Shown in pieces: positions 32,197 to 40,942 of a stretch of DNA of 64,000 nt (positions within the stretch are counted from its first letter, which is position 1; each line of letters starts with the position of its first letter). This DNA is from Bauldia sp. (GTDB lineage: Bacteria > Pseudomonadota > Alphaproteobacteria > Rhizobiales > Kaistiaceae). The position numbers were made by a program, and so were the translations under genes. A model generated the notes under the pieces. The model ran no database searches. It saw only the letters and a program-made list of their open reading frames with translations, and was not told where the DNA came from. The stretch is taken from NCBI GenBank assembly GCA_028284325.1, contig JANQRX010000002.1, positions 186,001-250,000 on the forward strand, given 5' to 3'.

Positions 32197-33158
32197 GCCG
32201 ACAGAACGAGTGCCAGCGCCACGACCAGGACAGCGAGCAGGGCGCCGGCGGCGATCAGGACCGTGAGCGCCCGGCCGATATCGGCCGGGGTGGCGGCGCG
32301 GCCCGCGGCGTTGACGTACGGGTCGTCGACCCGCCGGCCGTCATAGACGCGCGGTCCGGCGAGCGCGACCTTGAGACCGCCGGCCATGGCCGCCTCGGGC
32401 CAGCCGGCGTTAGGCGAGGCGTGGAGCCGGGCGTCGGTCCGCACCACCGCCCATGCCGCGCCGGTCGATCCGCCGACGACGGGTGCGGCCAAGGCGATCA
32501 GCGCGGCGGTGAGGCGGCTCGGGATCAGGTTCACGAGGTCGTCGAGCCGGGCGGTCGCGCGGCCGAAGTCCAGATAACGGTCAGTGCGATGGCCGATCAT
32601 GGAATCGGCCGTGTTGACCACCTTGTAGGCCAGCAGCCCCGGCAGGCCGAGAATCGCGAACCAGAAGGCGGGCGCGACCAGGCCGTCGGAAGCGTTTTCC
32701 GCCGCACTTTCGATGGCCGCGCGGCACACGCCTGCCTCGTCGAGCGTCTGCGGGTCGCGGCCGACGATGGCGGCGACCTCGCGCCGCGCCTCGTCGAGGC
32801 CGCGGTCGAAGGCGCGGGCCACGCGCCGGACATGGTCGTGGAGCGACCGGCCGGCGAGGAAGACCGAGGCGATGACCGCCATCGCCACGCCGCCATAGGG
32901 CAGGCGTGCCAGCGCTGCCGACACCAGCCAGCCGACGACGACGGCGCCGGCGACCAGCAGGGCAATCGCGATTCCACCGCGCTGCCGTCGTGCGGCCGCA
33001 CCCGCGCTCGCGTCGTTGAGTCGCCGGTCCAGCGCCTCGACCGCGCGTCCCATCCACACCACGGGGTGCGGCCATCGCCGCCAGAGGGCCGGCGGATCGC
33101 CGACCACGGCGTCGATCACCAGCGCCGCGGCAAGAATCCACAGGTTGTTGGCGATCAT
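32193..33158 (-). CDS. cobD: Adenosylcobinamide-phosphate synthase (CbiB/CobD)
   Basis: Encodes 321 aa from the ATG at 33158, which overlaps the btuF stop (ATGA). A longer frame upstream runs out of phase through btuF and is not real. Signature motifs: [22 protein letters not shown] at the start, [55 protein letters not shown] and [20 protein letters not shown]. About five membrane helices. The enzyme joins cobyric acid to aminopropanol (phosphate) at the membrane. Its stop overlaps that of convergent cobQ. Transcribed with btuF, not with the riboswitch operon. Confidence 0.95.
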   Translation of the reverse strand: MIANNLWILAAALVIDAVVGDPPALWRRWPHPVVWMGRAVEALDRRLNDASAGAAARRQRGGIAIALLVAGAVVVGWLVSAALARLPYGGVAMAVIASVFLAGRSLHDHVRRVARAFDRGLDEARREVAAIVGRDPQTLDEAGVCRAAIESAAENASDGLVAPAFWFAILGLPGLLAYKVVNTADSMIGHRTDRYLDFGRATARLDDLVNLIPSRLTAALIALAAPVVGGSTGAAWAVVRTDARLHASPNAGWPEAAMAGGLKVALAGPRVYDGRRVDDPYVNAAGRAATPADIGRALTVLIAAGALLAVLVVALALVLSA

Positions 33159-34027
33159 CGCCCGGTCGCGTCGGTAATCTGGGCGATCTGCGCTTTCAGC
33201 CAGTCGATCGCTGCCGGCAGCGACGGGCCGCCGCACACGGTGAGGCGCTGCGGCAGGACGATCCTGCGCTCCGGTGGAAACAGGCGCTGGAGGGCGGGAT
33301 GGGCGAGGAGGGCGCTGCCCTGGTCTTCGGGCGCGGCGTCGCGTTCGCTCACGACCAGCACGTCCGGCGGTCGGGCGATCAGCCGTTCCAGCGGCACGAA
33401 TCCGCCGATCTCGCCGGAAAGCTCGCCGCCGTGGTTGGCGAGGCCGACGATCCGCATCAGGTCCTCCGACAACGTACCCCCGCCGGTCACGTAGCCGCGG
33501 CGCTGATAGATGGCCGCCGACGGCGCGGCACCGTCTGTGGCGGCCGCATCGGCCCGCGCCCGGTCGATCTCGGCGACCAAGGCCTCGCCGCGCACCTCCC
33601 GGTCCAGCAGCCCGGCCACCAGGCGAATCTGGGCGATGGAGTCCTCGACGCTGCGCGCGGGATTGATGAGAATCACCTCGTAGCCGAGGCGCGCCAGCAT
33701 GTCGCGGGTAGCGCGACGGGTGAAGCGGCCGGCAAGCACCACGTCGGGATCGATGGCGACCACGCGCTCGGCCGAACCCGCGTCGTGGCGGTAGGCCTTC
33801 GCTTCGTCCGCAAGGAAGGACAGTGTCGGGTCGACCGCCACCGGCGACAGCGCGGCGATCTGGTCGGGATCGGCGAGCGCCATCAACAGCGCGTCGGCGC
33901 AAAGGTTGATGGACACGAACCGCTTCGCGGTCGCCGATTCGGATGCCGCCGCGCCGCCGCCAGCGCCCATCGCCGCGGCGATGACGAGCGAAGCTGTGAA
34001 CCAGCGGAACAATCCGTTGCGGGCCAT
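33155..34027 (-). CDS. btuF: Vitamin B12 ABC transporter substrate-binding protein (BtuF-like)
   Basis: Encodes 290 aa with a signal peptide (FRWFTASLVIAAAMGAGG) and a helical-backbone binding fold of the siderophore/B12 type: RFVSINLCADALLMALADPD, HDAGSAERVVAIDPDVVLAG, then a long helix and ERLIARPPDVLVVSERDA. Such proteins deliver cobalamin, heme or ferric siderophores to a BtuC/FecCD permease. The identity as BtuF follows from context: translational coupling with cobD and a divergent btuB-btuC-btuD block. No lipobox is seen, so it should be a soluble periplasmic protein. Confidence 0.85.
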   Translation of the reverse strand: MARNGLFRWFTASLVIAAAMGAGGGAAASESATAKRFVSINLCADALLMALADPDQIAALSPVAVDPTLSFLADEAKAYRHDAGSAERVVAIDPDVVLAGRFTRRATRDMLARLGYEVILINPARSVEDSIAQIRLVAGLLDREVRGEALVAEIDRARADAAATDGAAPSAAIYQRRGYVTGGGTLSEDLMRIVGLANHGGELSGEIGGFVPLERLIARPPDVLVVSERDAAPEDQGSALLAHPALQRLFPPERRIVLPQRLTVCGGPSLPAAIDWLKAQIAQITDATGR

Positions 34028-34122
34028 GCCTCGATCCTTTAACCGTGATCACGCTGGCGGCAAAGCCGGCGCCCCGGGACACATACCGTGACGGGGCAGG
34101 ATCGATCCCGACAGGAGATCCC

Positions 34123-35952
34123 ATGGTTGCCCTTCGGCGCGGCCTGTCCGCGCTTCTTCTCGCCCTCGTGCTTCCCGTCACGTCCCGTGCCGACGACGTC
34201 CCGGTGATCGTCGTCTCGCCCTATGTCGTGGCGACCCCGATCGCGCGCGCTGGATCGACGGTCTCGGTGATCGACCGCGCCGCCATCGAACGCACTTCCG
34301 CGGGTACCGTCGCCGAACTCCTGCGCACGGTGCCGGGCGTCACGGTCACCGAGCGCGGCGGGGCCGGGGGGCAGGCACAGGTTAGCCTGCGCGGGGCCGA
34401 GGCGCAGCACACGCTGGTGCTGATCGACGGCCTGCGCGTCAACGATCCGTCGAGCGCGCGGGCGGATTTCGACTTCGCGCAGTTCTCGCTGACCGATGTG
34501 GAGCGCATCGAAATCCTGCGCGGACCGCAGAGCGCCGTCTACGGCTCCGACGCCATGGGCGGCGTCATCAACATCATCACCCGGCGGCCCGCGACCGCCG
34601 CGCGCGCCTCCGCCACGGTCGAAGGCGGCAGCTACGGCACCCGCCGCGCGTCAGCCTCGGTCGGTGGTGGGGCGAACGGCATCAGCGCGCTGTTCAGCGG
34701 CACCTACTTCGCCTCCAACGGGTTCTCGCGCGTGGGCGATCGCGATTCCGGCGAGGCCGACGGTACCGAGAAGATGGCCGGAACCGCCCGTGTGACCATC
34801 GCCGGCAAGGACGGTACGGCCGTCGATGTCGGCGTCGATGCCCACCACCAGATGTCGGAAATCGACGCCTCGTCGACCACGGACGCGGCCGGCTACACCT
34901 CCGAACGCAACCTCGTGAACGGCTTCGGCCGGGTGCGCTTCGGTGGCGGCAACGTTGCCAACACGGTGACGATCTTCACCACGCGCTCCACCCGCGCCTT
35001 CGTCGAGCCGACCCGGACGACCTTCTATCGCGGCGGCACCACCGGTGCGGAGTATCAGGGCCACGTCCGCAAGCTCGGGCCCGGCGACCTGCTGGTCGGC
35101 CTGCGCGGCGAGCACGAAACGGCGTATCGCAAGCGCACCACCTCGTCGTCGCCGAGCTACGACTCCGGGCGCAGCCTGCTGGCGGCCTATGCCGTCTATC
35201 AGGTGCCGCTGGAGAACCTGCACCTGTCCTTCGCCGCGCGCCAGGATGTGGAGATCGGCGGCAAGAGCTTCACCACCGGCCGGGCGACGGCGGTCTACGA
35301 CGTGCCGGAGATGGAGACGCGTGTCCGCGGCAGTGTCGGCACCGGCGCCAAGCGGCCGACGGCGTTCCAGTTGTCCTACAACGCGGCGCTGAAGCCGGAA
35401 TTCAGCATCGGCGTGGATGTCGGGGTCGAGAAGACCCTGTTCGACGGCAAGGCAACCGTCTCGGTGACGGGCTTCTGGAACCGTTTCACCGACATGATCG
35501 ACTGGGAGGGGAGCTTCCTGACCGGCACCTACAAGAACATTTCGGCCGCCGAGACCGCCGGTATCGAGGTTGCGGCAAGGAAACGGATCATTTCGGGGAA
35601 ACTCGCGGCGGAAGCCGCCTACACCTACCTCCACACACGCGATCTCGGCACCGGCCTGCCGCTCCAGCGCCGGCCGATGCACAGCGGCAAGCTGACTCTG
35701 ACCTATACAGGGATAGACCGCCTCACGGCGTCGATGACCGCGACAGCGGTGGGTCCGCGGTTCAACGACGATGCCGCCACGGTCAAACTGCCGGCCTACG
35801 TCCGGGTGGACGCGCATGCGCGCTTTCGGCTCAACGACCAGACCGAGCTGTTCGGCCGGATCGAGAACCTGTTCAATGCCACCTATCAGGAAGCGACGGG
35901 GTACAACGCGCCCGGCCTGTCGGCCTATGCCGGGCTGATCTGGCGCAACTGA
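34123..35952 (+). CDS. btuB: TonB-dependent vitamin B12 outer-membrane receptor
   Basis: Encodes 609 aa from the ATG at 34123 (AGGAGA upstream; signal peptide LSALLLALVLPVTSRA). The length suits BtuB (about 614). Plug domain: LLRTVPGVTVTERGGAGGQA, SLRGAEAQHTLVLIDGLRVN, and EILRGPQSAVYGSDAMGGVI; the barrel ends with RIENLFNATYQEATGYNAPG and a terminal Asn (LIWRN) rather than the usual Phe. It precedes btuC by four bases and btuD, and is divergent from btuF, so vitamin B12 or cobinamide is the likely ligand. No cobalamin riboswitch is visible in the 95 bases upstream. Confidence 0.92.
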   Translation: MVALRRGLSALLLALVLPVTSRADDVPVIVVSPYVVATPIARAGSTVSVIDRAAIERTSAGTVAELLRTVPGVTVTERGGAGGQAQVSLRGAEAQHTLVLIDGLRVNDPSSARADFDFAQFSLTDVERIEILRGPQSAVYGSDAMGGVINIITRRPATAARASATVEGGSYGTRRASASVGGGANGISALFSGTYFASNGFSRVGDRDSGEADGTEKMAGTARVTIAGKDGTAVDVGVDAHHQMSEIDASSTTDAAGYTSERNLVNGFGRVRFGGGNVANTVTIFTTRSTRAFVEPTRTTFYRGGTTGAEYQGHVRKLGPGDLLVGLRGEHETAYRKRTTSSSPSYDSGRSLLAAYAVYQVPLENLHLSFAARQDVEIGGKSFTTGRATAVYDVPEMETRVRGSVGTGAKRPTAFQLSYNAALKPEFSIGVDVGVEKTLFDGKATVSVTGFWNRFTDMIDWEGSFLTGTYKNISAAETAGIEVAARKRIISGKLAAEAAYTYLHTRDLGTGLPLQRRPMHSGKLTLTYTGIDRLTASMTATAVGPRFNDDAATVKLPAYVRVDAHARFRLNDQTELFGRIENLFNATYQEATGYNAPGLSAYAGLIWRN

Positions 35953-35956
35953 GCGA

Positions 35957-36964
35957 GTGGATGTGAGGATGCCGCTGACCGCCGGTCTCGCCGTGCTTGT
36001 GGCGATCGCCTTCGCTGGGTCGCTCGCGGTCGGGCCGGTGGTCCTGCCGCCGGGCGAGGTGGTGGCGGTGCTGTTCGGCGGCGGCGATCTCGCCGCCCGG
36101 ATCATCGTGATCGAAATCCGGCTCCCCCGCGCCCTCCTGGCGGTGCTGATCGGCGGCTCGCTCGCCCTGTCGGGCGCGGCGCTGCAGGGCCTCCTGCGCA
36201 ATCCGCTGGCGGCGCCGTCGCTGTTCGGCGCGCCGGCCTCGGCCGCCTTCGGGGCGGTGACGGCGATCACGCTGGGCCTGGCCGGGACGTTGTCGTGGCA
36301 ACTGCCGGTCGCGGCGATTGCGGGTGCCTTCGCCTCCGTTGCGCTGCTCCTGCTGGTCGCCGGACCGCGGGCGAGCCTTCTCGTGCTCATCCTGGCCGGG
36401 TTGGCGATCTCGAGCCTGGCCGGTGCCGGCACCGCGCTGGCGCTCAATCTCGCCCCCAACCCCTTCGCGGCGCTGGAAATCGCGTTCTGGCTTCTCGGCT
36501 CGCTGGAAGATCGCAGCTTTCGCCACGTCCTGATCGCCGTGCCCTTCGTTGTCGCTGGCACAGTTGTACTGGCATGGGACCGGCGTGCCTTTCGCGCGCT
36601 CACATTGGGCGAGGAGGCCGCCGCGACGCTGGGTTTCGATCTCGGCGCCATTCGGCTTCGGGTCGTCGCCGGTGTGGCCCTGGCCGTCGGAGCCGGTGTG
36701 GCGGTCGCGGGCTCGATCGGCTTCGTCGGGCTGATGGCGCCCCACGCCGTGCGGCCGTTCGTGCGCCACGATCCCGAGCGGGTGCTCGTGCCGGCAGCGC
36801 TCGCCGGCGCTCTCCTGCTGCTGGTCGCCGACATCGCCGTGCGGCTCATCCCGAGCCAGAGCGAGATCAAGGTCGGGGTGCTCACCGCGCTGATCGGCGC
36901 GCCGTTCTTCGTGCTCCTGGTGATGCGCCGCCGGGCCGAACTTTCGGGCGGGCGCCATGACTGA
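35957..36964 (+). CDS. btuC: Vitamin B12 ABC transporter permease (FecCD/BtuC family)
   Basis: Encodes 335 aa from a GTG at 35957 (an ATG at 35969 is possible). About nine to ten helices. Family motifs: IEIRLPRALLAVLIGGSLAL near the N-terminus, GAALQGLLRNPLAAPSLFGA, the cytoplasmic ATPase-coupling loop LGEEAAATLGFDL, and GSIGFVGLMAPHAVRPFVRH. In E. coli the SGAxxQ motif is followed by NPLAxPxLLG; the same pattern appears here. It overlaps btuD by eight bases. Role in B12 import comes from context. Confidence 0.92.
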   Translation: MDVRMPLTAGLAVLVAIAFAGSLAVGPVVLPPGEVVAVLFGGGDLAARIIVIEIRLPRALLAVLIGGSLALSGAALQGLLRNPLAAPSLFGAPASAAFGAVTAITLGLAGTLSWQLPVAAIAGAFASVALLLLVAGPRASLLVLILAGLAISSLAGAGTALALNLAPNPFAALEIAFWLLGSLEDRSFRHVLIAVPFVVAGTVVLAWDRRAFRALTLGEEAAATLGFDLGAIRLRVVAGVALAVGAGVAVAGSIGFVGLMAPHAVRPFVRHDPERVLVPAALAGALLLLVADIAVRLIPSQSEIKVGVLTALIGAPFFVLLVMRRRAELSGGRHD

Positions 36965-37739
36965 CGGCCTCCGCCTCGACAACGCCACCTGCCGTCTTGG
37001 CGGCGCCACGATCCTCGATCGGGTCAGCCTGGCCTGTGCTCCGGGCGAGCTCGTGGCGCTGGTCGGCCCCAACGGCGCCGGCAAGACGACGCTTCTGCGC
37101 TGTCTGGTCGGTCTGCAAACGTTCGAGGGCGAAGCCTGCCTGGGCGAACGGCGCATGGATGACCTCCGGCGCACCGAGATCGCGCGGCAGGTCGCCTATC
37201 TCCCGCAGGGCCATGTGTTCCACTGGCCCATGAGTGTGCGCGACGTGGTGGCGATTGGCCGCATCCCTCATCTGGGCGGCGCCGATCTCGGCGAATCCGA
37301 TTCCGCCGCGGTCGATCGGGCCATGGTTGCCGCGGGCGTTGATGCGTTCGCGGGCCGTCCGGTGACGACCCTCTCCGGCGGCGAGCGGGCCCGGGTGGCG
37401 CTGGCGCGGGCGCTGGCGGGCGAAGCGCCGATCCTCCTTGCCGACGAGCCCACCGCGTCGCTCGATCTGCGTTACCAGCTCGTCGTGTCGGAGCTTCTCC
37501 GCGACAAGGCGAACGCGGGTGGGGCGGTGCTGGCGGTGATGCACGACCTCGGGCTGGCCGCCCGATACGCCGACCGGATCGCGGTACTTCACCAAGGACG
37601 CATCGTTGCCGACGGACCGCCCGGCGACATCCTGACGGAATCGCTGATCGGGGAGGTGTTCGGAATCGCCGCCCGCATTATCGAGGTCGCCGGCACGCCC
37701 ATCGCCGTGCCGGTGGCGGCCGATCCCGATGGGGCATGA
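36957..37739 (+). CDS. btuD: Vitamin B12 ABC transporter ATP-binding protein
   Basis: Encodes 260 aa. Walker A GPNGAGKTT, Q-loop AYLPQGHVFHWP, signature LSGGERARVALARALAG, Walker B ILLADEPTASLD and the switch His (AVMHDLGLAARYAD) are all intact, so this is an active ATPase of the FecE/BtuD class. It overlaps btuC by eight bases. The transport system is completed by btuF and btuB. The gene ends just before convergent tRNA-Cys. Confidence 0.93.
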   Translation: MTDGLRLDNATCRLGGATILDRVSLACAPGELVALVGPNGAGKTTLLRCLVGLQTFEGEACLGERRMDDLRRTEIARQVAYLPQGHVFHWPMSVRDVVAIGRIPHLGGADLGESDSAAVDRAMVAAGVDAFAGRPVTTLSGGERARVALARALAGEAPILLADEPTASLDLRYQLVVSELLRDKANAGGAVLAVMHDLGLAARYADRIAVLHQGRIVADGPPGDILTESLIGEVFGIAARIIEVAGTPIAVPVAADPDGA

Positions 37740-37745
37740 CGAAGT

Positions 37746-37819
37746 TGGAGGCCTCGCCCGGAGTCGAACCGGGGTAGCGGGTTTTGCAGACCCGTGCATG
37801 GCCGCTCTGCCACGAGGCC
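37746..37819 (-). tRNA. tRNA-Cys (anticodon GCA)
   Basis: On the minus strand acceptor GGCCUCG pairs with CGAGGCC. The anticodon loop CUGCAAA lies between CGGGU and ACCCG, anticodon GCA. The T-arm is GGTTCGACTCC, the discriminator is U as in other tRNA-Cys, and CCA is encoded (37746-37748). Length 74 nt. Confidence 0.97.
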
Positions 37820-37939
37820 GGGGGTGCTGCCGGTATAAATGGTTGCTCCGGCCCCGCAAAGGGAAATCCCGCGGCACGTCTTGTCAGCGTAAACTGGCGT
37901 GCTAAGCAGCGGTCCGGCAGGCGCAAGCGGGAGCCGCTG

Positions 37940-38605
37940 ATGAGAGATTATGCCGATGCGCGGCAACGCATGGTCGATTCGCAACTGCGCACGGAAGGCG
38001 TCACCGATCGGCAGGTCCTGGCGGCGATGGGCGATGTCGAACGGGAGGCCTTCGTGCCCTCGGCGCAGCGCGACCTTGCCTATCTCGACCGCGATATCGA
38101 CGTCGGGCCCGTTGCCGGTGCGCCGCGCTACCTCATGGAGCCGGCGCCCTTCGCCCGTCTGCTGCAGCTTGCCGACCTGACCGGAACCGAGGTGGTGCTC
38201 GATGTCGGCTGTGGCACCGGCTACTCGACGGCCGTGATCGCCCGGCTTGCGGCGTCGGTCGTGGGGCTGGAGGCCGACGAGGACATGGTGGCCCGCGCCT
38301 CCGAAACCCTGAGCGCGCTCGAGGTCGACAACGCCGCTGTGGTCACCGGTCCGCTGGACGCCGGGTGCCCCGACGAGGCGCCCTTCGACGCCATCGTCGT
38401 CCAGGGCGCGGTCGAGGCGGTGCCGAACGCGCTGCTCGGCCAGTTGCGCGATGGCGGCAGGCTGGTTGCCGTGGTCGGGGCCGGCCGGACCGGAAAGGCC
38501 ACGCTCTACACGCGCTCGGGATCCGACATCGGCGTGCGGGTCTCGTTCGACGCCGACGTACGATCATTGGTGGAGTTTGCTCGCCCGCCGAGCTTCGTCT
38601 TCTGA
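37940..38605 (+). CDS. pcm: Protein-L-isoaspartate O-methyltransferase family protein
   Basis: Encodes 221 aa from the ATG at 37940; frames upstream run through the tRNA-Cys region. The N-terminal helix ARQRMVDSQLRTEGVTDRQV and FVPSAQRDLAYLDRDIDV fit the alphaproteobacterial Pcm-like group. The SAM loop is VLDVGCGTGYSTAVIARLA. The group differs from classical Pcm: the substrate-binding segment around PRYLMEPAPFARLLQ replaces the usual TISQPYIVA-like motif. Real isoaspartyl repair activity is therefore not assured. It is consistently upstream of tolC in Rhizobiales, as here. Confidence 0.85.
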   Translation: MRDYADARQRMVDSQLRTEGVTDRQVLAAMGDVEREAFVPSAQRDLAYLDRDIDVGPVAGAPRYLMEPAPFARLLQLADLTGTEVVLDVGCGTGYSTAVIARLAASVVGLEADEDMVARASETLSALEVDNAAVVTGPLDAGCPDEAPFDAIVVQGAVEAVPNALLGQLRDGGRLVAVVGAGRTGKATLYTRSGSDIGVRVSFDADVRSLVEFARPPSFVF

Positions 38606-38760
38606 GGCGTGGTTCATTCACCAGGTGTTGTAGCGCTGCCGCAAATTGCGGGAATCGTTGCCCGGCGCGCGGACAGCGTTTGTAGGGCGCCGTCAGGGCG
38701 GCTATGGTGCCCGAAAGGTTAGGCTGCGGCGCAACATAGGCGGCGCGAACGGGGTGGTTT

Positions 38761-40116
38761 GTGGTGTTGCTGGGGCGTAGTACGCGTATCGCGGCCGTGG
38801 TCGCGGGGGCGCTGACGGTTTGGGGGACGGCGGCTCAGGCCGAGACGCTGGCGGCGGCGCTGGCGGCGGCCTACGCCAACAATCCCACGTTGAACGCCCA
38901 ACGCGCGGCGCTCAGGGCCACCGACGAGGGCGTGCCCCAGGCGCTGGCCGGCTACCGTCCGACGATCACCGCCGCGGCCGACGCCGGCGTCGCTCGCACC
39001 AACGGCGTCAATACGACCCCGGCCGGGGTGTCCATCACCATCGAGCAGCCGATCTACGCCGGCAACCGCACCACCAACGGCGTCCTGCTCGCCGAGACCG
39101 CGGTCCTTGCTGGGCGCGAGGCGTTGCGCGTGGTCGAGCAGCAGGTCCTGCTCGGCGGCGTCCAGGCCTTCATGGGGCTGGTGCGCGCCCAGGCGATCCT
39201 CAACCTTCGGGTCCAGAACGTCGATTTCCAGCGGGAGCAGGTGCGCGCTGCCGAGGATCGGCTCAACGTGGGCGAGGGCACGCGCACCGACGTCGCCCAG
39301 ACCCGTGCCCGGCTCGCTGCCGGACAGTCCGAACTCAATGCGGCGCGCGCGGCGCTGAACACCGCCATCGCGGTCTACGAGAACGTGATCGGCCATCGGC
39401 CATCGAGCCTGGGCGCGGCCAAGGCGGTCGACCCCTATCTGCCGAAGTCGCTGCAGCAAAGCCTCGACATGGCCGCCAAGTACAATCCCTCGGTGCTGGC
39501 AAGCCACTACAACGTCGACATCGCGTCCTACAATGTGAGCGTGCTCGAAGGTGCGCTGCTACCCACCGTGTCGGTGTCCGGGACGGCTTCGCACCGGATC
39601 GATGCCACCGGGCCGGGGACCCACACCAACTCCGCCTCGGTTGTCGGACGGGTCAGCGTGCCGATCTACGGCGCCGGCCTGCCGTCGTCGCGGGTGCGTG
39701 CGGCCAAGCAGACGCTGGGCCAGCGGCGGCTGGAGTACGACGCGGCGATGGCGCAATCGCGTCAGGACGTCATCTCGGCCTGGGGTGGGCTCGACGCGTC
39801 CCGTGCGCAAATCCGCGCGGCGGATGCCCAGGTGGCGGCCGAGCGCCTTGTCCTGTCCGGCGTGACCGAGGAACGCAAGGTGGGCCAGCGGACCACCCTG
39901 GATGTCCTCAACGCGCAGCAGGACCTGCTCAACGCCCGGGTCGGCCAGGTCAGCGCCCAGCACGACCGGGTGGTGGCGTCCTACACGCTGCTCTCCGCGG
40001 TCGGGAAGCTCGGCGCCGAGAACCTCGGCCTCTCAGTCCAGCGTTACGACGAGACCGAGCACTACCAGCAGGTGCGCGACCGGTGGTTCGGCCTGCGGAC
40101 TCCGGACGGCCGCTAG
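38761..40116 (+). CDS. tolC: TolC-family outer-membrane efflux/secretion channel
   Basis: Encodes 451 aa from a GTG at 38761, giving a signal peptide that ends GTAAQA-ETLAAAL. Two OEP repeats are present (about residues 25-220 and 230-435). Landmarks: AAYANNPTLNAQRAALRATD, the DVAQTRARLAAGQSELNAAR coiled coil, and RTTLDVLNAQQDLLNARVGQ, the well-known repeat-two motif of TolC proteins. It forms the trimeric outer-membrane exit duct for type I secretion and RND pumps. It follows pcm and precedes popZ and valS, a conserved Rhizobiales order. The 155 bases before it contain no further gene I can support. Confidence 0.94.
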   Translation: MVLLGRSTRIAAVVAGALTVWGTAAQAETLAAALAAAYANNPTLNAQRAALRATDEGVPQALAGYRPTITAAADAGVARTNGVNTTPAGVSITIEQPIYAGNRTTNGVLLAETAVLAGREALRVVEQQVLLGGVQAFMGLVRAQAILNLRVQNVDFQREQVRAAEDRLNVGEGTRTDVAQTRARLAAGQSELNAARAALNTAIAVYENVIGHRPSSLGAAKAVDPYLPKSLQQSLDMAAKYNPSVLASHYNVDIASYNVSVLEGALLPTVSVSGTASHRIDATGPGTHTNSASVVGRVSVPIYGAGLPSSRVRAAKQTLGQRRLEYDAAMAQSRQDVISAWGGLDASRAQIRAADAQVAAERLVLSGVTEERKVGQRTTLDVLNAQQDLLNARVGQVSAQHDRVVASYTLLSAVGKLGAENLGLSVQRYDETEHYQQVRDRWFGLRTPDGR

Positions 40117-40203
40117 GCCGCTCTCATCTTACATTTCCCGCACTGAGCGAGTCAGGTAACGTTTGACGTTGATTCGTCCGTTGCCTGTGCTCGGAGATGG
40201 GCC

Positions 40204-40863
40204 ATGACCGCCAACGCCGCTGCCAAGCCCGAGGCTGCCACAGCCGCTCCCGCGAAGAAGCCGGCGGCGCCGTCCGCCAAGCCCGGCGATCCAGACGAAC
40301 GCGATCGGTCGATGGTCGAACAGGCGATCGAACAGGCGCTTGAGGGCGTTCGCGTCGAGCTCGAAGCCGTAGCCGATGCCGAAATGGAGGCGGCGGCCAA
40401 GGCAGCCGACGACCAGGCGGAACCGAAGACCGTCAGTAGTGCCGGCGCGCCCGAGTCCGATCCGTCGGCCGGCAAGACGCCGTCGGCGAAGACGGCGGCG
40501 CCACGGCCCGACCCAAAGGGCACCGCGACCGCCGAGGACGAGGTCATCATGGCCGGCGCGCCTCCGCCCATGGACGCGATCGCGCCGCCCACGGAGACCT
40601 CCGGGCAGGACCCCGCCGGCAACGCGCCGCAAGGCGAGGGCAAGCCGCTCGGGCAGATCCTGGCCCGCATGACCCCGCCCGCCTCGCTGGAGGACATCAG
40701 CCGAGCGGTCGATGCGTCCGGCGGACGCACCATGGACGAGATCGTCGAAGGCATCATGCGCCCGATCATTCGCGATTGGCTCGCCGACAATCTGCCGGGC
40801 ATGGCGGAGCGGATCGTGCGGGAGGAAATCGAGCGCGTTTCGCGTCGGCGCGACGGAAGCTGA
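40204..40863 (+). CDS. popZ: PopZ (DUF2497) polar organizing protein, lacking the usual N-terminal helix
   Basis: Encodes 219 aa. The C-terminal 45 residues are a clear match to the PopZ oligomerisation domain: GRTMDEIVEGIMRPIIRDWL, then ADNLPGMAERIVREEIERVS. The middle is Pro/Ala/Asp-rich and disordered, as in PopZ. What is missing is the family's N-terminal client-binding helix (EPTMEEILASIRRII in Caulobacter). Instead there is MTANAAAKPEAATAAPAKKP, and a different helix appears at residues about 35-65 (MVEQAIEQALEGVRVELEAV). PopZ builds polar microdomains that capture ParB and signalling proteins. Its place between tolC and valS is the conserved one. Confidence 0.82.
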   Translation: MTANAAAKPEAATAAPAKKPAAPSAKPGDPDERDRSMVEQAIEQALEGVRVELEAVADAEMEAAAKAADDQAEPKTVSSAGAPESDPSAGKTPSAKTAAPRPDPKGTATAEDEVIMAGAPPPMDAIAPPTETSGQDPAGNAPQGEGKPLGQILARMTPPASLEDISRAVDASGGRTMDEIVEGIMRPIIRDWLADNLPGMAERIVREEIERVSRRRDGS

Positions 40864-40942
40864 TCGCCGGCGCCTTCGTCGGTTGACTTGCGCTGACGCA
40901 TCCGATTTACAGCGGGCCGACTGACGACCGCCGGACGATCAA

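Noticed and set aside
33159-34181. Long upstream continuation of the cobD frame, giving 662 residues
   Set aside because: It runs in another phase through btuF, whose protein is well defined; the ATG at 33158 with ATGA overlap is the proper start.
34651-36885. 744-codon open frame on the minus strand opposite btuB-btuC
   Set aside because: Low-complexity Arg/Ala/Ser translation, no signature; antisense of two clear genes.
38606-38760. Possible gene or small RNA between pcm and tolC
   Set aside because: No frame with a ribosome site, no clear hairpin with a T-run; nothing supportable seen.
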